Shown here piece by piece: positions 16,736 to 26,000 of a stretch of 64,000 nt of DNA (within the stretch, counting starts at the first letter, position 1; every line of letters starts with the position of its first letter). This stretch comes from Dyella acidiphila (GTDB lineage: Bacteria; Pseudomonadota; Gammaproteobacteria; Xanthomonadales; Rhodanobacteraceae), in contig NZ_JACZZA010000011.1 of assembly GCF_014863405.1 (NCBI RefSeq), positions 1 through 64,000 on the forward strand. The letters run 5' to 3'. The notes under the pieces are model-generated. The model did no database searches. It was given only the letters and a program-made list of their open reading frames with translations, and was not told the DNA's origin. Position numbers and translations under genes: made by a program.

Positions 16736-18460
16736 GTGCAGCTCGCCGTGGCGCACGCCAATGTGAGCATCGGGGGCGAAGTGATCATTGACTACCTGGA
16801 TGGTTCGGCCGCACCGGCCATTGACGCGGACCTCTGCATCATCGGCGCTGGCGCCGCCGGCATTGCGATCGCACGGCATTTCATCGGCACATCGATCACC
16901 GTATGCCTGATCGAAGGCGGCGGCGCCACCGGCGAAGAGCAGAGCCAGGCCTTGTACGAAGGCCTGTCGATCGGCACCCTGCCCTTCGACGCAGGCACGT
17001 CACGCATGCGCGTATTCGGCGGCAGCTGCAACTTATGGGGCGGCGGTTGCATTCCATTTGGCCGTCACGACTTAGTTGCACGGGATTGGGTGCCGCACAG
17101 CGGCTGGCCCATCGGCTACGACGAACTGAAGCCCTATTACGAGCGCGCACGCGAGTATTGCCAGATCGATGCGCACGATTTCGCCGACGGGTCATTTCTG
17201 GCGCCGCTCGCCCATGATCCGATCGCTTTCGACGCCGACAAACTGATCAATCAGGTCTTTGCACGCAGCCCGATCCTGTTCGGTAAGGCTTATCGGGAGC
17301 AACTGGACAAGGCACCGAATATCACGGTTTTGCTGCATGCAAACCTGCTCGAACTGTGTGCATCGGCCAATGCGGACACGATTAGCCACGCGCGCATCGG
17401 CACGATCGATGGGCGCACGGGCATGGTGCGGGCAGAACGCTATGTGCTGGCCTGCGGCGGCATCGAAAATGCACGCATGCTGCTGCTATCCAATGCCCTC
17501 ATGCCTACCGGCCTGGGCAACCGCCATGATCTTGTCGGTCGCTATTTCATGGACCATCCCTGCGGCAGCATGGGTGCGATTGTCACCGCTGCGCCGGAGC
17601 GGCTCACGCGGCCTTATGACCGAAACCTCGGCAAAGGCCTTGCACCGGCGTTTCCCGAAATCGGCTTGTCGCAGGCATTCCAGAAAGCGCAGCGCATCTT
17701 GAATGGACGCGTACATCCGTTTGCCGTCGAAGGCCCTGTTCCGCAGGGCATTCGGTCTCTGCGCGATTTGCGCGCCGCTTTACGGCCGACCGAGCAGGAC
17801 GAAAATGCGCTGCTCGAAGCCCGCCTTTGCGCCGCACTGCGAAATGCGCCAGCCACGGACGATGACATGCGCGAACGCAACGCCAATATTGCGATGTTGG
17901 CGCTGCGCGTCGGGCTTGGCTCTCCGGATATCGCCAGGGCGGCACTGCAAAAACTGCGACGCAGACCTACCGTGCGCAGCAATCGGGTCGAACTGATCGG
18001 ATATTTCGAACAGGCGCCGAACCCCGATAGTCGCATCACGCTCGCCCACGAACGGGATCCGTTGGGCTTGCCGAAGGTCTGCGCCGACTGGCGGATTACC
18101 GCGCTCGACCGGCATACCTATCGAATGGCGGCATCGGTGTTCGGCGCCGAGCTGGCCCGCGTCAGCGGAGGGAGCTACCAGCCTGCTGCCTGGTTGAGCG
18201 ACGACGACAACGCAACCGCCCAGGTCCACACGACTGCGCATCACCTGGGTACGACACGCATGGCCGACGATCCGCGGCAAGGTGTCGTCGACCGCCAGTG
18301 CCGCGTGCATGGCATCGACAATCTGCATATTGCGGGAAGCTCGGTATTCCCCACCGGTGGCTGGGCGTTTCCCACCTTTACGGTGGTCGCGCTCGCCCTG
18401 CGGCTTGCCGATCGGCTGAGTGCGCAGATCCGCACTGCCGCCCTGTCCGAGGCGATATAA
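16736..18460 (+). CDS. GMC-family FAD oxidoreductase
   Basis: 574 residues. FAD motif IIGAGAAGIAIARH at about residues 36-49, then GGSCNLWGGGCIPF, VLACGGIENARMLL and a C-terminal GMC domain with HHLGTTRMADDP and LHIAGSSVFPTGGWAFPTFT. Family members oxidise alcohol groups of sugars and other substrates. The usual His/Asn pair near the C-terminus is not obvious: the block reads GGWAFPT where many relatives have an Asn. The GTG start lies four bases after the epimerase stop; a second GTG at 16781 behind a G-rich stretch is possible. Co-transcription suggests it oxidises a sugar or lipid of the EPS pathway. Confidence 0.82.
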   Translation: MQLAVAHANVSIGGEVIIDYLDGSAAPAIDADLCIIGAGAAGIAIARHFIGTSITVCLIEGGGATGEEQSQALYEGLSIGTLPFDAGTSRMRVFGGSCNLWGGGCIPFGRHDLVARDWVPHSGWPIGYDELKPYYERAREYCQIDAHDFADGSFLAPLAHDPIAFDADKLINQVFARSPILFGKAYREQLDKAPNITVLLHANLLELCASANADTISHARIGTIDGRTGMVRAERYVLACGGIENARMLLLSNALMPTGLGNRHDLVGRYFMDHPCGSMGAIVTAAPERLTRPYDRNLGKGLAPAFPEIGLSQAFQKAQRILNGRVHPFAVEGPVPQGIRSLRDLRAALRPTEQDENALLEARLCAALRNAPATDDDMRERNANIAMLALRVGLGSPDIARAALQKLRRRPTVRSNRVELIGYFEQAPNPDSRITLAHERDPLGLPKVCADWRITALDRHTYRMAASVFGAELARVSGGSYQPAAWLSDDDNATAQVHTTAHHLGTTRMADDPRQGVVDRQCRVHGIDNLHIAGSSVFPTGGWAFPTFTVVALALRLADRLSAQIRTAALSEAI

Positions 18461-18463
18461 GCC

Positions 18464-18496
18464 GCTCCTCTATCCCGCTTTCGGAGCGGGAGGAGC
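18464..18496 (+). terminator. Strong hairpin ending the sugar-nucleotide operon
   Basis: GCTCCT (18464-18469), a bulge CTAT, CCCGCT (18474-18479), a five-base loop, then AGCGGG and AGGAGC. The twelve paired bases begin three bases after the GMC stop codon. There is no T-run, so it may be a weak terminator or a mobile hairpin repeat. Confidence 0.5.
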
Positions 18497-18782
18497 CTAC
18501 CCGCCGCTTCGTGGAAAAGTGCACGCCGCCAACCATGTTCGGCGCATGCGGTGAAAGGTGGCTCCGGGGTGCCGCTGGATTCTATCGCCCCACATGAACC
18601 TTGTTCGAGTGATCTCATACATGTGCATCACCCATGTAACACCAGGTGTGCATCACCCATGTAACACTTTTATGCATCGCAAGATTGACCGGCGAGAAGC
18701 GCCAAAAATCGCCATCGACACCGGCAAAAAAAAGGGGTAGCTTCATTTTCGTCTCAGGGGACATGGCGTTTGGGGGATTCAA
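18497..18782 (+). promoter_or_regulatory. Long leader before the priming sugar transferase, with a tandem repeat
   Basis: Two perfect 21-base direct repeats stand at 18622-18642 and 18647-18667, four bases apart; each contains GTGCATCACCCATGTAACAC. The 25-base period puts them on nearly the same helix face after about 2.4 turns, as expected of two operator sites. They lie 115-160 bases before the ATG at 18783, which has GGGGGATTC as ribosome site. The stretch has no gene. Inference: it is a control region for the main EPS/NRPS operon. Confidence 0.6.
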
Positions 18783-20180
18783 ATGCTTCGCTTTTTACGG
18801 CGTCAAACGGTGCGCTGGCTAGTGCTGTTCGGCGCAACCGAATTGCTGTTGCTTGCATCCTCACTTCACGTGGCGATGCACCTTCGCTATTTTCGTAATG
18901 CCGACGAATTGGTCGATTTTTCGCATCATTTGCTGCTGCGATCTTTTATCTTCGCATCGGCCATCATGCTCGGCATGGTTGCGCTCGGTGAATACCGGAC
19001 GCATCTGCGTACGACCTGGCAAGGCGCAGTGGCGCGCCAGGGCGTCGCCTTCATTATCGGCGGCCTGCTGCTGGTGATTGGCTATTACATCGTGCCGCAG
19101 GCATATGTCGGCCGCGGCGTGCTCAGTATGGCGCTGGCGATGGGCTTCGTGGCGGTGATAGTGTTTCGCCTCCTTTTTATGCGGATGGTGGAGATCGAGT
19201 CGCTCAAGCCGCGTGTACTCATTCTCGGCACCGGCCAGCGTGCTGCGCAAATTCATAACCGCATGCGCAGGCGCTCGGATCGTCGCGGTTTTACGGTCGT
19301 CGGCTATGTGCCCTGCCCCGGCGAAGATATCGCCATTCCTGCCGATAAGTTGCTTGCGCCGGACGTCCCCTTGCCTGTTCTGGCCAAGCGCGAGCAAATC
19401 GACGAGATCGTCGTCGGCGTCGACGATCGCCGCGGCAGGCTGCCGATGGACGGTCTGCTGCAGTGCCGGCAATCAGGCGTCACGATCACCGATCTCACTA
19501 CCTTCTTCGAACGCGAATCCGGCCGCGTGCAATTGTGGCTGGAGCCGTCGTGGCTGGTTTTTTCCAGCGGCTTCCAGGCCACGCCGGTGCATCGGCTGGC
19601 CAAGCGTTGTTTCGACGTGGTGGCCGCAATGGTGTTGTTGCTGTTGTGCTGGCCGTTGATGCTGATGGTCGTCCTGGCCATTCGGCTGGAATCAGGCCCT
19701 GGCCAACCCATTCTGTATCGGCAGGAACGCGTAGGCAAAAACGGGCAAACGTTCTGGCTGCTCAAATTCCGCAGCATGCGTACCGACGCCGAACGCGATG
19801 GCATAGCGCGCTGGGCCAGCAAACAGGATGATCGTGTGACGCGCGTCGGCCGTATCTGCCGCAAGTTGCGTTTTGATGAATTGCCGCAGCTATGGAACGT
19901 GCTCAAGAGCGATATGAGCATTGTCGGGCCACGCCCGGAGCGACCGCAGTTCGTTGCAGACCTGGCCACCAAGATCCCTTACTACAGCTTGCGCCACTGC
20001 TTGAAGCCTGGCCTCGCCGGCTGGGCGCAGCTGAGCTATCCGTACGGCGCATCGGAAGAGGATGCGGCCGAAAAGCTCAAATACGACCTTTTTTACGTGA
20101 AAAATCACAATTTGTTGTTCGACCTGCTGATCCTTATCGAAACCGTGGAAGTCGTCTTGTTCAGCCGCGGCGCGCGCTAA
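18783..20180 (+). CDS. Priming sugar-phosphate transferase (TIGR03013-like, EPS)
   Basis: 465 residues. The N-terminal half has about four membrane helices and a Rossmann-like region (VLILGTGQRAAQIHNRMRRR). The C-terminal half (from about 275) is the bacterial sugar transferase domain with a hairpin helix, then RQERVGKNGQTFWLLKFRSM, KLRFDELPQLWNVLKSDMS and IVGPRPERP. It transfers sugar-1-phosphate to undecaprenyl phosphate, the first step of EPS repeat-unit assembly. The overall form resembles the sugar transferase subfamily that accompanies exosortase-A EPS loci. Own leader with a tandem repeat. Confidence 0.9.
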   Translation: MLRFLRRQTVRWLVLFGATELLLLASSLHVAMHLRYFRNADELVDFSHHLLLRSFIFASAIMLGMVALGEYRTHLRTTWQGAVARQGVAFIIGGLLLVIGYYIVPQAYVGRGVLSMALAMGFVAVIVFRLLFMRMVEIESLKPRVLILGTGQRAAQIHNRMRRRSDRRGFTVVGYVPCPGEDIAIPADKLLAPDVPLPVLAKREQIDEIVVGVDDRRGRLPMDGLLQCRQSGVTITDLTTFFERESGRVQLWLEPSWLVFSSGFQATPVHRLAKRCFDVVAAMVLLLLCWPLMLMVVLAIRLESGPGQPILYRQERVGKNGQTFWLLKFRSMRTDAERDGIARWASKQDDRVTRVGRICRKLRFDELPQLWNVLKSDMSIVGPRPERPQFVADLATKIPYYSLRHCLKPGLAGWAQLSYPYGASEEDAAEKLKYDLFYVKNHNLLFDLLILIETVEVVLFSRGAR

Positions 20181-20199
20181 GACCTCAACGGTGTCGAAA

Positions 20200-20898
20200 T
20201 CAATTGCGTGCAACAGGCGACTCGGTTTGAGCAGGCTTTGCCTGCACCGTTTTCAGTGAATGCAAGGGCGAGCTATACCAATCGACTACCGAACCGTGGT
20301 CGAACCGCACCCACGATGGTCCGTATTCCCACAAATCGTCGCGAATCTCGACTGGGTTGCCTTCGATGGCGCGCACATTTTCCTGCGACATGCCCAAACT
20401 CAGCATCGGCGGGGCCGGTGCTTCAACGCGGGTGGCATCGTTGTCGCGGGTGGCGCCATCGGCACCGCCATCCGCTGGGGCATTCACGGCGGATGCGCCC
20501 CAAAACAGAATGACGACGGCGAGCAATGCAATCGGAATCAGCCACTTTACCTGCGGACGTCGTGGCGCCCGTGCGGAAGTTGGCCGTGGTGGGGGCGGTG
20601 TCGGCGACGGGCGTGGCGTCGGACTGGCTCTTTGCGGTGTGACGCCCTGGGGCGGCGGCGCGCCCGGAAGGCGCCCGTGCAGCCGCAGAAATTCCATCGC
20701 TGCCTCATATTGAACATTGATCTGCTGCAGGCGCTGCCCGCTGCGGGGATGTATATACCCGTCATGCCCCGGAGGTCTGCGGTCTGGATGCAGGGTGGAT
20801 ACGCAGCGGCGGTAGGCCCGTTTGAATTCTTCCAGACTGCAATCGGGACTCACCCTGAGCTGCCGATACAACTCAAGAAAATCGATCTCGTTAGCCAT
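20200..20898 (-). CDS. Membrane-anchored J-domain protein
   Basis: 232 residues: an N-terminal J-domain with the essential HPD motif (STLHPDRRPPG, about residue 37), a Pro/Thr/Arg-rich linker (80-115), one membrane helix (about 119-138) and a C-terminal domain containing ENVRAIEGNPVEIRDDLWEYGPSW, which resembles SmpA/BamE-type or DUF2845-like small domains. It should recruit DnaK to the inner membrane. It is the only minus-strand gene inside the EPS plus block and converges on the priming transferase with only 19 bases between stops, so no attenuator separates the two. Confidence 0.8.
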   Translation of the reverse strand: MANEIDFLELYRQLRVSPDCSLEEFKRAYRRCVSTLHPDRRPPGHDGYIHPRSGQRLQQINVQYEAAMEFLRLHGRLPGAPPPQGVTPQRASPTPRPSPTPPPPRPTSARAPRRPQVKWLIPIALLAVVILFWGASAVNAPADGGADGATRDNDATRVEAPAPPMLSLGMSQENVRAIEGNPVEIRDDLWEYGPSWVRFDHGSVVDWYSSPLHSLKTVQAKPAQTESPVARN

Positions 20899-21003
20899 GC
20901 CGTTTCCCCTATTGCATGGTGGCGCCTCCCGCGCGCCTGACCGCCTCGGCGGTTATCAAGGAGTGCTGTTAGCCTCGCGCACGGCGGGCGTCGAAGCAAG
21001 CAC

Positions 21004-21048
21004 ATTTTGAGCTTGACTTAGTGTGACCTAGTTCTCAAAATCGGTCAC
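21004..21048. promoter_or_regulatory. Two interleaved dyads between divergent genes
   Basis: ATTTTGAG (21004-21011) pairs with CTCAAAAT (21034-21041), and GTGACC (21023-21028) pairs with GGTCAC (21043-21048). The second arm of the first dyad lies inside the span of the second, so both cannot form simple hairpins at once. The position, just before the secreted-protein gene and upstream of the J-protein gene, suggests operator sites or a small RNA-structure switch. Confidence 0.4.
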
Positions 21049-21067
21049 AAGCTCTAGGGGGATTCCC

Positions 21068-21835
21068 GTGCAAGGCTGTCGCGACCATGTTGCCGCCTGC
21101 TGCCGCTATGCCGCGGCTGGCGCCCTATGGGTTGCAGCAGCAAGTTGCGTGCCAGCCCAGGGCGCCCCGGGCGATGCCTCGACCCCTTCGTTAGGTGCCC
21201 ACACGCTGCAAACCCAGTCCGAAGGACTTGGTACCAGCCCGGTCGTCACCGATCCGATCACATCACAGCAACATGGCAGTTCGTTGATCGTCTTCAACGG
21301 CGGTTATTTGAGCAATGCTTCAGGGCCTGTCGACAGTTACGGCAATCGTTGGAAGCAACTGGGCAACGACGTTCCGTTCGGCAATGGCTACGGCGATCGC
21401 TTCAACGTCAAAGCCTACGTAGCGCTCGCCGCCAAAGGCGGCTCCGAACACACCGTCAGCTTCACCAAGAACGGCAATGCGGCGGGCGAAATCTCCGTCC
21501 CGTTCATCGAGATAAGGAATGCGGGCGTTCTGCAGGATGTCAGCCAGAACTACGCCCCTACTGGCCTGGTCATGACCAGCGGCAGCGTCACCACGACCGG
21601 TCCGGCAACACTGATCGCCGTATGGTGGGGCGATGGCGGCATCAAGCGGATGTCCGCCGTACCCAACAACGGATTCACTGTCATCGACAGTTATCTGAAG
21701 CTTCCCGATAACAGCGGCGTGCAATGCGCAGTGGCCTACAAACAGGTAGCCGCTGCGGGACGCTACGACGTCAGCTGGGCCGGCGCCCCTGCTCAGGGCG
21801 CCATTTTGTGGTTGTTGGCGTTCCAGTCCAAATAA
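21068..21835 (+). CDS. Secreted protein of unknown function
   Basis: 255 residues from a GTG that follows AGGGGGA. The N-terminus is a signal peptide (YAAAGALWVAAASCVPAQGA). The mature part is rich in Gly, Ser, Thr and Asn and reads as a beta-sandwich-like domain (SSLIVFNGGYLSNASGPVDS; HTVSFTKNGNAAGEISVPF; TLIAVWWGDGGIKRMS). No named family is recognised. The position, between the priming transferase and the NRPS genes, suggests an extracellular or matrix protein exported with the polysaccharide, or a lectin-like partner. Confidence 0.75.
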   Translation: MQGCRDHVAACCRYAAAGALWVAAASCVPAQGAPGDASTPSLGAHTLQTQSEGLGTSPVVTDPITSQQHGSSLIVFNGGYLSNASGPVDSYGNRWKQLGNDVPFGNGYGDRFNVKAYVALAAKGGSEHTVSFTKNGNAAGEISVPFIEIRNAGVLQDVSQNYAPTGLVMTSGSVTTTGPATLIAVWWGDGGIKRMSAVPNNGFTVIDSYLKLPDNSGVQCAVAYKQVAAAGRYDVSWAGAPAQGAILWLLAFQSK

Positions 21836-21844
21836 ATGGTGGGG

Positions 21845-21873
21845 CGATGCACCCTGTATGCCTGGGTGCATCG
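21845..21873 (+). terminator. Perfect 10-bp hairpin after the secreted-protein gene
   Basis: CGATGCACCC (21845-21854) pairs with GGGTGCATCG (21864-21873) around a nine-base loop, eleven bases after the stop codon. There is no T-run, so termination may be partial. It separates the secreted-protein gene from the cupin/NRPS genes. Confidence 0.55.
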
Positions 21874-22071
21874 GCAAGTTGATCGACATGCGGCAAAACG
21901 TGGAACTCGTGGGGACTGGCGCATCAACGCCAGTATTTGCAGCTCCGGTATTTGCATTAAATGTCTGTTGCGGCAAGTAAAGACGTCGTGGCGAACGACG
22001 TACGCGATGTGTCGAAGCAAAGCGCATTTACGCCCCGCACTGACTCTTTCGTATGGCGGGAGGGCTCAATC

Positions 22072-22989
22072 ATGAACACCAGCGCGACGACACTTATCGA
22101 TCTTGATTGGGAAACCTTCGATCCGTGGCGCATCCAGGCCGTGCGTCACCGGTTGTCCGACCATCCCTTGTTGCAGCCCGATCAGTTGGTGGCCTTGGGC
22201 AAGCGGTTCCAGGGCAGCACGCGGCTGTTTACGTTCAACAACGAAGCCGGCGCCGATGCGAACTTCGATGACGTCGGCCGTCTCTATCCCAATCGAAAAT
22301 CCGCTGCCGATACGTTGCAAGGCATCAACGAAGCCAAGGCGTGGATGCTGCTGCGCCACGTGCAGGATGACCCGACCTACCGCGGCCTGGTCGACCTGGC
22401 GATGGACCCGATCCAGCCACTGATCGAACGCAAGGATCCGGGCATGCATTACCGCGCCGGATGGATTTTCGTGGCCTCGCCGCATACCACCACGCCGTTT
22501 CATATCGACCGCAATCACGGCATCCTGCTGCAGGTTCGCGGCACCAAGAAAGTTTACGTCTGGGATGCCGAGGACATCGAGGTATGCAGCGAGCACGCAC
22601 GCGACGTTTTCCATGCCCGGCATGATCTCGGATTGGTGAAGTGGGACGAGGCATTCCGCGAGCGCGCCCACGTCTACACCGTCGGCCCCGGCATGGGCGT
22701 CTACATGCCCATCACCAGTCCGCACATGGTGGAAACCGGCGACGAGCCTTCCATCACCATCAGCCTTACTTACAGCACGACGGCGACACGGCGTAACGCC
22801 ATGCGACATGTCGTGAACGACCTGCTCTACCGCAAAGGCATCAAGCCGGTACCGGTGGGCAAGCGCCCGCTGGTCGACACGCTGACCTATGCCGCCGCGT
22901 CCGTCATGGTTGCCACGCACGGCACCGGCAGCCATCTACCGGCCTGTCCATCGCTGGCGCATCCGAGCGCCTATGCATTGGCTGATTGA
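22072..22989 (+). CDS. Cupin/JmjC-like Fe(II) 2-oxoglutarate oxygenase candidate
   Basis: 305 residues. The core TTPFHIDRNHGILLQVRGTKKVYVWD carries a metal-binding HxD (His-Ile-Asp), and a later histidine in YMPITSPHMVETGD can complete the facial triad. RGTKK offers a basic residue for the 2-oxoglutarate carboxylate. This is the cupin_8/JmjC-like pattern used by amino-acid and peptidyl hydroxylases. I chose ATG 22072 because GGGAGGG lies seven bases upstream; the longer reading has no ribosome site. It stands directly before the NRPS-PKS gene, so hydroxylation of a carrier-bound amino acid is a reasonable inference. Confidence 0.75.
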   Translation: MNTSATTLIDLDWETFDPWRIQAVRHRLSDHPLLQPDQLVALGKRFQGSTRLFTFNNEAGADANFDDVGRLYPNRKSAADTLQGINEAKAWMLLRHVQDDPTYRGLVDLAMDPIQPLIERKDPGMHYRAGWIFVASPHTTTPFHIDRNHGILLQVRGTKKVYVWDAEDIEVCSEHARDVFHARHDLGLVKWDEAFRERAHVYTVGPGMGVYMPITSPHMVETGDEPSITISLTYSTTATRRNAMRHVVNDLLYRKGIKPVPVGKRPLVDTLTYAAASVMVATHGTGSHLPACPSLAHPSAYALAD

Positions 22990-23051
22990 TCGAATGATTA
23001 CGTAACGCAACCCGGCGCTGCCAGAGCACCCGCACGGAGGACGGAAACCTC

Positions 23052-26000
23052 ATGAACACATGTATTGCCAAGCCTCAGGACGGTACGGCTGAAGGCGGGA
23101 TGTTGTGGGACGTGCTGCCGGCTCAAACCGGCAATGGCGCAGCCGGCTGGACGTGCCGCGAATACGCGCTCGATAAATCCTCCACCGCCGCACTCGACGA
23201 AGCAGCACGGCGGCACGGCACCAGTACTTCGTCGATGCTTTGCGCCGCCCTGGCGCTGGTCGAATCCCGACTCACCGGCGTGCAAGCCGTTGCTGCCAGT
23301 CATGTCGATGGTCACGCATCGAGGCAGCTGTCGATCGACGTGTCGCGCACCGGTGGACGCGATGCATGGCTGCAGGGATTCTGCCGGTCGCTCAGCAACG
23401 CGGCGCCGATCGGCTGCCGTACTGCATGGGCCGTCGGCAACGACCTTCATTCGTTCGATACCGAACCTTCATGCGATGCTTCAGGCGGCGCCAATGACAG
23501 TTACTGGTGCGTGCAAGTCTCTGCTGCACGGATCGATGTGGCGTTTCGCGCCCCGCTCAGTGCTGCCGCGATCGACTTGCTCGCTGCCTGCGTCACGCGC
23601 GCGCTTGTATGGCTGTGCGCCCCCAGCGATGCCGACCTATCATCATTCGACGTCTGCGATCCGGCTGAACGTCGGCGCATGCTGGTCGAATGGAATGCCA
23701 CGTCTGTGTCGCGCCGTCCGGCTGATACCGTGCATGCCCTGTTCGCGGAGCAGGCCCGTCAGTACGCCCGTTCACCGGCCATCGAATCGCTTGATCTCAG
23801 CCTCTCCTACGCCGAACTGGATGCGCGTTCCGGCCGCGTCGCTGCAAGCCTGATCGCCGCGGGTGTCAAAGTGGGAGCGCCGGTCGCGCTGCTGCTTGAG
23901 CGCTCGCCGGAAGCGCTGATCGCCATCCTGGGCATTCTCAAGGCGGGCGCCGCTTATCTCCCGTTGGATCCGGGCTATCCGGCGGAACGCCTGGCCTTTG
24001 TGATCAACGACGCACGGGCCGCGCTGATTATCGCCGGCCCAGATGCGCCGGCACTACCAGGCATCCAATTGCCGGTTGTGCAGCTTGAACAACTTCAAGG
24101 CGATGTATCGGCGTATCAGCCGCCTGCTGTCGATGGCAGCGCGCTTGCCTATGTGATGTACACGTCCGGCTCCACCGGCACGCCCAAAGGCGTCGAGATC
24201 ACCCATCGATCCATCATCCGCCTGGTGCGTGAGGTCACCTATGTCGATCTCGGCAGGCAGCCCCGTCTGTTGCACGCCGCGCCGCTCGGCTTCGACGCAT
24301 CTACGCTGGAAATATGGGGTGCCCTGCTCAACGGCGGCACCTGCGTCGTGCACGGCGAACGCATTCCCACCGGCTGTGGGCTGGAAGACACGATCGAACG
24401 CCACGGTGCACGCATCGCCTGGCTGACGGCGGCGCTGTTCAACGCGATCATCGATGAAAATGCGCAGAAACTGCGCGGTCTCGAGCAGCTATTGATCGGT
24501 GGCGAAGCGTTGTCGGTCGCGCATGTGCGCAAGGCCTACGCCGCCTTGCCCCGTGTCACCATCATCAACGGTTACGGCCCGACCGAGTGCACGACGTTTG
24601 CGGCGACCTATCGCATTCCACGCGACATCGACGCCAACGAGCGCTCGATTCCCATTGGCCGCCCGATCGCCGACACCACGCTGTATGTATTGAACAGCCG
24701 CGGCGAACCGGTGCCCACGGGCGTCATCGGTGAGCTGTATATCGGCGGTGCCGGCCTGGCGCGTGGCTACCTGGCGCGCGCCGAACTGACCGCCGAGCGC
24801 TTCGTTATCGATCCGTTCGGCGCCGACGACGAGCGCCTTTATCGCACCGGCGATCTCGTGCGTTGGTTGCCGGAGGGTGTGATCGAGTTCGTCGGCCGGG
24901 CCGATGGCCAGATCAAGATCCGCGGCTACCGGATCGAGACCGGCGAAATCGAAGCAGTTCTGCAAAGCCAGCCTGGCCTGCGCGCGTGCGCCGTGCTGGT
25001 CCGCGAAGATCGACCGGGACAGAAACGGCTGGTGGCGTATTACGTCGCCGAGGATGCATCCATCAACGCCAGGACGTTGCGCGATCCATTGGCGCGTGTG
25101 CTGCCGGACTTCATGGTGCCGGCCATCTATATCGCCATGGATGCGCTGCCGGTCACGGCGAATGGCAAACTCGATCGTCGCGCCCTGCCCGCACCCGACA
25201 ACCGGCGCCCCGAACTGGCCGGGGTCTACGTACCGGCGATAGGAGAAACCGAACAGCGGCTGTGCGAACTGTTCGCCGACATGCTCGGCCTGGATCAGGT
25301 CGGCCGCAACGATCATTTCTTCGAGCTTGGCGGCAACTCGCTGCTGGCCGTGCGCACGGTGACACGCATACACAGTGAGCTGGCGTCGAGCGTACCCACC
25401 ATTGCGGCCTTCTTTGGTGCGCCCACCCCCGCCGCACTCGCCGCGATGATCGAGCATGGCGACGCACGCACCGCGCTGGCTTCGCGTCTTTCGCAGCATC
25501 GCCCGTCCAGCGCTGCCGAACCGATTGCCATCATCGCGATGGCCGGCCGTTTCCCGGGTGCCAACGACGTCGAGACGTTCTGGGACAACCTTTGCGCCGG
25601 CCGCGAATCGATCACCTTCTTTGGCGCTGACGAGCTCGATTCGAGCATCCCGGCGGAGCAGCGCAACGATCCGGCTTATGTGGCGGCGCGCGGCGTCATC
25701 GATGGCGTGGAAAACTTTGACGCGGCATTTTTCGGAATGACGCCGCGCGAAGCGGAGTTGATGGACCCGCAGCAGCGGATCTTCCTCGAACTGTGCTGGG
25801 AATGCCTGGAGCGCGGCGGCTACGTGCCGGACGAGCATGACGTTCCGGTGGGTGTCTTTGGCGGCATGCATAACGCCAGCTATTTCCAGCGCCATCTCAG
25901 CACGCGGCCGGACCTGGTCGAGAAGTTCGGTGCGTTCCAGGTGATGCTGGCCAACGAAAAGGACTATCTCGCCACCCGCGTCGCACACAAGCTCAACCTT

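Noticed and set aside
18622-18667. Possible CRISPR array
   Set aside because: Only two repeats, with a four-base gap instead of a spacer, and no cas genes.
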